Below are positions 34,602 to 39,085 of a stretch of 39,085 nucleotides of DNA, one piece after another. How positions within the stretch are numbered: position 1 is the first letter of the stretch; every line of letters starts with the position of its first letter. The DNA is from Kutzneria sp. GTDB lineage: Bacteria > Actinomycetota > Actinomycetes > Mycobacteriales > Pseudonocardiaceae. The notes under the pieces were generated by a model. The model worked only from the letters and a program-made list of their open reading frames with translations. It was not told the origin of the DNA and ran no database searches. A program made the translations under genes and the position numbers. The DNA lies in contig JAFAZC010000086.1 in the NCBI GenBank assembly GCA_019239965.1, forward strand, positions 1 through 39,085, written 5' to 3'.

Positions 34602-35015
34602 GTGGCGAGCATGCCCAACCGGACCTGGTCCCCGTCTCCCACGCTGGTCGGCGTCGGCTGGACATGCGCGGCCGGCGCGGTGCTGTGGACGTTGTTCACC
34701 CACGACAGGGGCGGTCAGCTGCTGGTTGGCGGGGCCGGACTGCTGCTGGCGGTGCTCTCGCTGCACGGCACACTGGCACGACCACGGCTGAGTGCTGATC
34801 CTCAGGGAATCACCATCCGCGGGATGTTCGGCAGACGCCATTGGCCCTGGCCTCGGATCCGGAGTCGAACCGTTCACGGCAGACGGCTCGGCCGGAGCAC
34901 GGTCACCCTGGAACTGACCGTGCTCCCTGCCGAGGAACTGATCATCCTTGGGCAGCTCGACCTCGGGGCCGACCCTGAGGACGTCGCCTCCGAACTCAGG
35001 GCGCTTCGTCCCTGA
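34602..35015 (+). CDS. PH-like domain membrane protein (Rv0010c position)
   Basis: A 137-residue protein from GTG 34602, five bases after GGAGGG; ATG 34611 is an alternative. Two helices (GVGWTCAAGAVLWTLF, LLVGGAGLLLAVLSL) are followed by a bacterial PH-like fold (LSADPQGITIRGMFGRRHWP, STVTLELTVLPAEELIIL). The last residues (LGADPEDVASELRALRP) are typical of this family. The gene is at the crgA-ppiA position occupied by Rv0010c in M. tuberculosis. Function unknown; it converges on the rhomboid gene. Confidence 0.85.
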   Translation: MASMPNRTWSPSPTLVGVGWTCAAGAVLWTLFTHDRGGQLLVGGAGLLLAVLSLHGTLARPRLSADPQGITIRGMFGRRHWPWPRIRSRTVHGRRLGRSTVTLELTVLPAEELIILGQLDLGADPEDVASELRALRP

Positions 35016-35042
35016 GCAAGGAAGCCGGCCTTCGACAGGAGG

Positions 35043-35927
35043 TCAACAGCCCAAAGGACAGTACGCCTCGAGCAACTGCTGGTCGCGAACGACGAACAGG
35101 ACCGAAAGCAGAACGACGAGCGCGGCGATCGAACCCGCCTGCCACAGTGACCGGTTGTCCTTCGGTGCGTAGACGATGCCGATCGTCGCCAGCGTACCGG
35201 CGACGAGGCCGCCGACATGTCCGAGCAGGGAGATCCCCGGCAGGGTGACACTGATGACCACGTTGAAGGCAATCGTGATCAGAATCTGCCTGGGGTTCAG
35301 TTTCAGCCGGAGCATCGCCACGAGGATGCAGCCCATCAGCCCGTAAAGCGCGGTCGACGCGCCAGCGACGGCCTGGCCCGGATAGCCGAGCAGGAACACC
35401 GCTACCCCGCCACCCACCATTGACACCAGGTAGATCGCGATGAACCGGATCCTGCCGAACACCTGCTCCAGGTCTCTGCCGATGATCCACAGCGACACCA
35501 TGTTGACCACCAGGTGCAGCGGACCGATGTGCAGGAAACCCGAGGTGAACAGCTGCCACCAGTGACCGGTGACCGCGGTCGCGATGGGCTGGAGCGCCCA
35601 CTCCCTGAACAACGGGGCCTGGGAATTGCCGATGACGCTGCGTGCCTGGAGTGCGGTGATCCCGAAGACGACGACGTTGACGGCGATGAGCGCCGGAACG
35701 AGGACCGGCTGCCGCACTGGCCGGGCACCAGCGGCGGTGACCGGCTGTCGGATGCTGCGCCGCCCCTGCTGGACGCAGTCCACACACTGGTGACCGACAG
35801 ACGCCTCGCGCAGGCACTGGGGACAGGCCGGCCGATCGCAACGGGTGCAGCGCAGCCCGGTGGGCCGGTCGCCGTGTCGGTAACAGACCAGTCCCACCCC
35901 ACCGGGTTGCTCGGACGAGGCGGTCAC
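35043..35927 (-). CDS. Rhomboid family intramembrane serine protease with zinc-ribbon N-terminus
   Basis: A 294-residue protein. The N-terminal 60 residues contain paired Cys/His (CYRHGDRPTGLRCTRCDRP, CPQCLREASVGHQCVDC), a B-box-like zinc module. Six or seven helices follow with the rhomboid features WWQLFTSGFLHIGPLHLVVN, GASTALYGLMG (catalytic Ser) and LLGHVGGLVAG (catalytic His). It cleaves membrane proteins within the bilayer; substrate unknown. The GTG start is three bases after the ppiA stop, so ppiA and this gene are one operon. Confidence 0.92.
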   Translation of the reverse strand: MTASSEQPGGVGLVCYRHGDRPTGLRCTRCDRPACPQCLREASVGHQCVDCVQQGRRSIRQPVTAAGARPVRQPVLVPALIAVNVVVFGITALQARSVIGNSQAPLFREWALQPIATAVTGHWWQLFTSGFLHIGPLHLVVNMVSLWIIGRDLEQVFGRIRFIAIYLVSMVGGGVAVFLLGYPGQAVAGASTALYGLMGCILVAMLRLKLNPRQILITIAFNVVISVTLPGISLLGHVGGLVAGTLATIGIVYAPKDNRSLWQAGSIAALVVLLSVLFVVRDQQLLEAYCPLGC

Positions 35928-35930
35928 GTG

Positions 35931-36467
35931 CTACTCGCGATCAATGGTGATCTTCTCAATGACGACCTCGGTCAACGGTCGGTCGTTCCGATCAGTGGCG
36001 GTACCGGCAATGGCGTCGACGACGTCGCGCGACTGCTGGTCCCGAACCTCACCGAAAATGGTGTGCTTGAGGTTCAGGTGCGGGGTTGGGCCTACAGTGA
36101 TGAAGAACTGCGACCCGTTGGTGTTGCGCCCGGCATTGGCCATCGCCAGCAGGTACGGCCTGTCGAAGCGCAACTCGGAGTGAAACTCGTCGGCGAACTC
36201 GAAGCCGGGGCCGCCGCGACCGGTACCGGTCGGGTCACCGCCCTGGATCATGAAACCCCTGATCACCCGATGGAAGATCGCGCCGTCGTAGAACGGGCCC
36301 GAGCCCTCACCCCCCGCGTTGGGTGAATGGTAGGCCTTCGTGCCGTCGGCGAGCCCGACGAAGTTTCCCACCGTCTTCGGTGCGTGGTTCGGGAACAGGT
36401 AAAGCCGGATGTCGCCGAGCGTGGTGTGCAAGGTCGCCCCGGCGATCGAATCGATGCTGTCAGCCAC
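35931..36467 (-). CDS. ppiA: Cyclophilin-type peptidyl-prolyl isomerase
   Basis: A 178-residue protein from GTG 36467; an in-frame extension to 36494 is possible. Cyclophilin signature: [48 protein letters not shown] (Arg of the active site), [18 protein letters not shown] and [11 protein letters not shown]. No signal peptide, so cytoplasmic. It catalyses proline cis-trans isomerisation. It corresponds to Rv0009 in position. Confidence 0.95.
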   Translation of the reverse strand: MADSIDSIAGATLHTTLGDIRLYLFPNHAPKTVGNFVGLADGTKAYHSPNAGGEGSGPFYDGAIFHRVIRGFMIQGGDPTGTGRGGPGFEFADEFHSELRFDRPYLLAMANAGRNTNGSQFFITVGPTPHLNLKHTIFGEVRDQQSRDVVDAIAGTATDRNDRPLTEVVIEKITIDRE

Positions 36468-36534
36468 GCGTCCATCGTGCCATCTCGGAGTCACGACACG
36501 GCAGTCGCCCGGGAACCGTCCGGGACGAGCGAGG

Positions 36535-37062
36535 TCACAGTTTCAGATTGGCGATCACCTGCTTGGTGATCTCCCTTCCCTTGACACTCTGCGGCTGGTC
36601 GGTGTTGACCACGATCGCGGTGCCCGCCTTGGCCACGGCGTAGACAGCGCCCTTGCCGGGGGAGAGCAGGCCACCCTCCCAGCCTCCTGGCAGTTCGGCC
36701 TTGCTCGAGGTCTGCACCGGAGCCGCGCGGTCGACGAGGCCTCTTGCCACGGCGGTGTCGCCGACATAGACCTGGACGGTGACCGCCTTGGCGTGCCCGA
36801 AGGTGTAGAAGAAGCAGGCGGGGTGTGGCTTGTCCGCCGAGATCTGGACCGCCGTGACCTTCTCACCGTCGGCATCGGCCACGGCGTCCGACGTCAGGTA
36901 GGGGCATGACCTGTCGGCGGCCGGCTGTGGTTGCGGCGGCAGGGAGACGGAGGTCGGGGCGACCGAGGTGCTCGTCGGCGTCTCGGTGCCGGCCGACGGG
37001 GCGCAGCCGGCCACGGTGACGCCGGCAAGAAGGAGTCCGGTGGTTAGCGCAGCTCTTCTCAT
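36535..37062 (-). CDS. DUF2020 lipoprotein
   Basis: A 175-residue protein from ATG 37062. The signal peptide ends in a lipobox ([11 protein letters not shown]), so it is predicted to be lipid-anchored outside the membrane, followed by a Thr/Ser/Pro-rich linker. The domain [40 protein letters not shown] and [19 protein letters not shown] matches my memory of DUF2020. Two conserved Cys may pair. Function unknown. It lies upstream of ppiA on the same strand with a 67-base gap. Confidence 0.82.
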   Translation of the reverse strand: MRRAALTTGLLLAGVTVAGCAPSAGTETPTSTSVAPTSVSLPPQPQPAADRSCPYLTSDAVADADGEKVTAVQISADKPHPACFFYTFGHAKAVTVQVYVGDTAVARGLVDRAAPVQTSSKAELPGGWEGGLLSPGKGAVYAVAKAGTAIVVNTDQPQSVKGREITKQVIANLKL

Positions 37063-37374
37063 AGGCCGACCAGTGAACCAGAACCGCGCCGAGGATCGCC
37101 ACTCGAAGTCGTCTCAGACCTGTCGCCCGTATCAACATCCCGTCCGCCTGCCGGACCTTGGTCAGTCGCCTGTGCGATAACGGCCCGCGGCACACGCCGA
37201 CAGCAGCCGCGTCCACCGTTACTGAGAGTGACTCTATTGGATGAACTTGGCGCCGTTGCCTACTGCGAATCCACTGACCACGGCACCCTAAGCGGTTATC
37301 GGAATGTGGCACAGCTGTAACAAAGTTCCCGGGTTCACACGATGCCCAGACGCAAGATCAAGTGAGGAGTGGGC
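37063..37374. other. Divergent promoter region
   Basis: About 310 bases between the lipoprotein and the PH-like gene, with no coding signal. It includes an 11-base palindrome AGAGTGACTCT (37225-37235) and A/T-richer sequence near 37295-37325 (GTTATCGG, CTGTAACAAAG) where a promoter for the plus-strand gene is likely. GAGGAG at 37363-37368 is the ribosome site. Confidence 0.5.
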
Positions 37375-37779
37375 ATGGCAGAGGCACTGCGCCTGGACAT
37401 CCAGGCAGCCAAGGACAAGATGCAGGCGCGGCGAGGCACAAGTCGTGAGATGAGACGCCTCACGAAACACCTGGCGAACGACGAGCAGGTTGAAGTCATG
37501 GCAGGAGGTGTCTACGGCACGGGTCGGGGGCTGGTCGTTCTCACGGACCGCCGTTTACTCTTCGTGCTCGAAGCACTCAACCGGCAGGTCGCCGAGGAAT
37601 TCCCGATTGAGAAGGTCTCGTCAGTGCGGTGGTCGGCCGCCTTCACCGGGGGCAGCATGACCATCGCCACCTTGGGCGTTGAGGTTGAGATCGCTGGCAT
37701 GAACAAGAAGGACGGCAAGCAGATGATGGACGCCATCGACGAGCGCTTGGCGACTTCACCGCTCCCTCGTCACACCTGA
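37375..37779 (+). CDS. PH-domain protein (YokE-like/bPH)
   Basis: A 134-residue protein from ATG 37375, six bases after GAGGAG. A charged helix (LDIQAAKDKMQARR) precedes a PH-like fold: LANDEQVEVMAGGVYGTG, GLVVLTDRRLLFVLEA, FPIEKVSSVRWSAAFTGGSM, then a C-terminal helix. Such domains occur in small actinobacterial cytoplasmic proteins of unknown role. One TTA codon is at 37555. No membrane helix. It is separated from the AraC gene by 77 bases. Confidence 0.78.
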   Translation: MAEALRLDIQAAKDKMQARRGTSREMRRLTKHLANDEQVEVMAGGVYGTGRGLVVLTDRRLLFVLEALNRQVAEEFPIEKVSSVRWSAAFTGGSMTIATLGVEVEIAGMNKKDGKQMMDAIDERLATSPLPRHT

Positions 37780-37856
37780 TGCTTCGTCAGTCGCCCCGGC
37801 TGATCTCGGGTGACGGTGGTGCTGAGGCGACTCCGGCGCGACGTACGATCTCACGT

Positions 37857-38300
37857 GTGACCAGCAGAGCCACGTCGGCGCAGCGCCTGCGTGACCTCGT
37901 GCGGCTGCGCCGTGTTCGCGACCGGATCGACCGGGAGTACGCGCAGCCGCTGGACGTCGAGGCGCTCGCCCGCGGCGTGCACATGTCGGCCGGACACCTC
38001 AGCCGCGAGTTCCGGCTCGTCTACGGCGAGTCGCCGTACGCCTACCTGATAACGCGGCGCATCGAGCGCGCGATGGCGCTGCTGCGTCATGGTGACCTCA
38101 ACGTCACCGAGGTCTGTTTCGCGGTCGGCTGCTCGTCGCTGGGCACCTTCAGTACTCGCTTCACCGAACTGGTCGGTATGCCGCCAAGCGCTTACCGGCA
38201 TCAGGCGGCGCGGGCAACGGCGGGGATGCCGCCGTGCGTGGCGAAGCAGGTGACCAGACCGATCAGGAATCGAGAAGCGCGGTCACCGGCCCGCACCTAG
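37857..38300 (+). CDS. AraC family transcriptional regulator, HTH only
   Basis: A 147-residue protein from GTG 37857. Both HTH motifs of the AraC DNA-binding domain are present: LDVEALARGVHMSAGHLSRE and LNVTEVCFAVGCSSLGTFST, with the ending VGMPPSAYR. There is no ligand-binding domain, only a short basic C-terminal tail. It overlaps closely with the VOC gene downstream and probably controls that operon. Confidence 0.9.
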   Translation: MTSRATSAQRLRDLVRLRRVRDRIDREYAQPLDVEALARGVHMSAGHLSREFRLVYGESPYAYLITRRIERAMALLRHGDLNVTEVCFAVGCSSLGTFSTRFTELVGMPPSAYRHQAARATAGMPPCVAKQVTRPIRNREARSPART

Positions 38301-38310
38301 TGTGGCCGCC

Positions 38311-38721
38311 ATGGACATCACCATTCACTCCAGCTTCCTGCCGCACGACGATCACGCCGCCTCCCTGGCCTTCTACCGCGACATACTCGGCTTCGAGGTC
38401 CGCAACGATGTCGGATACAACGGGATGCGCTGGATCACGGTCGGCCCCAGCGATCAGCCCGGCACGTCCATAGTCCTGTACCCACCGGCCGCCACCCCCG
38501 GCATCACCGACGACGAGCGCCGCACCATCGCCGAGATGATGGCCAAGGGCACCTATGCCAGCATCAACCTGGCCGCAAAGGACCTCGACGGCACCTTCGA
38601 GCGGTTGCAGGCCGGCGGTGCCGAGGTCGTCCAGGAGCCGACCGAGCAGCCGTACGGGCTTCGGGACTGTGCCTTCCGCGACCCCGCGGGCAATCTCCTC
38701 CGCATCCAAGAGTTGCGCTGA
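38311..38721 (+). CDS. VOC/glyoxalase superfamily protein
   Basis: A 136-residue protein from ATG 38311 (GTG 38302, right after the AraC stop, is an alternative). Fold features: HDDHAASLAFYRDILGFEVR near the N-terminus and DLDGTFERLQAGGAEVVQEP with FRDPAGNLLRIQEL at the end. One VOC module pair is present, with His and Glu suited to metal. Members include glyoxalases, dioxygenases and drug-binding resistance proteins. Operon with AraC and the UvrA-like gene. Confidence 0.88.
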   Translation: MDITIHSSFLPHDDHAASLAFYRDILGFEVRNDVGYNGMRWITVGPSDQPGTSIVLYPPAATPGITDDERRTIAEMMAKGTYASINLAAKDLDGTFERLQAGGAEVVQEPTEQPYGLRDCAFRDPAGNLLRIQELR

Positions 38722-38764
38722 GCCGTCCGGCCATCCGGATCGGCTGACAACCTACGGAGACACG

Positions 38765-39085
<321 letters not shown>

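Overview
The window is high-GC DNA with many GTG starts, 4-base stop/start overlaps and strong third-position GC, as expected of an actinomycete. The gene content points to the Pseudonocardiaceae (Amycolatopsis/Saccharopolyspora-type): the small proteins, the class E sortase beside crgA, and a membrane protein with the RQGPEVF motif. This placement is inferred from family recognition, not from a search. The segment 22.3-36.5 kb is the conserved near-origin block (tRNA-Leu, fhaA, fhaB, pstP, rodA, pbpA, pknA, pknB, a trpG/pabA-type amidotransferase, crgA, a PH-domain protein, ppiA). By comparison with Mycobacterium tuberculosis Rv0009-Rv0020, oriC should lie beyond the right edge. A parS-like palindrome (9018) and a small cluster of DnaA-box-like 9-mers (34464-34534) fit that position.

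Left part (1-7.1 kb), surface glycan module: the end of a membrane-anchored protein overlaps a 1241-residue fusion of two glycosyltransferase domains, a coiled coil and an FkbM methyltransferase. An acyltransferase-3 membrane protein follows, with a convergent AlgX/AlgJ-like SGNH protein. Together they look like synthesis, methylation and O-acetylation of an extracellular glycan. Small secreted or membrane proteins occupy 7.3-8.9 kb.

Middle (9-22 kb): an SDR/3-hydroxyacyl-CoA dehydrogenase; a TM0106-type RecB-like nuclease; a copper block (membrane protein, YcnI, CopC, CopD); a two-gene operon of an XRE-TPR regulator and an APH-type kinase, divergent from a DUF397-like small protein and a CxxC protein; a TetR regulator; and unrecognised conserved-type genes. 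Two divergent genes at 20.4-21.9 kb both appear frameshifted. A strong tRNA-Leu terminator closes the region.

The 22.5-31.8 kb operon is one tightly coupled unit that couples Ser/Thr phosphorylation (PknA, PknB, PstP, with FHA readers FhaA and FhaB) to cell-wall elongation (RodA, PbpA). Opposed to it run the amidotransferase, a 51-residue membrane protein and a class E sortase. CrgA, a PH-domain protein, a rhomboid protease, PpiA and a DUF2020 lipoprotein follow. The right end holds a second PH-like protein, then AraC, VOC/glyoxalase and UvrA-like ATPase genes that resemble a self-resistance cassette; the last is cut by the window edge.
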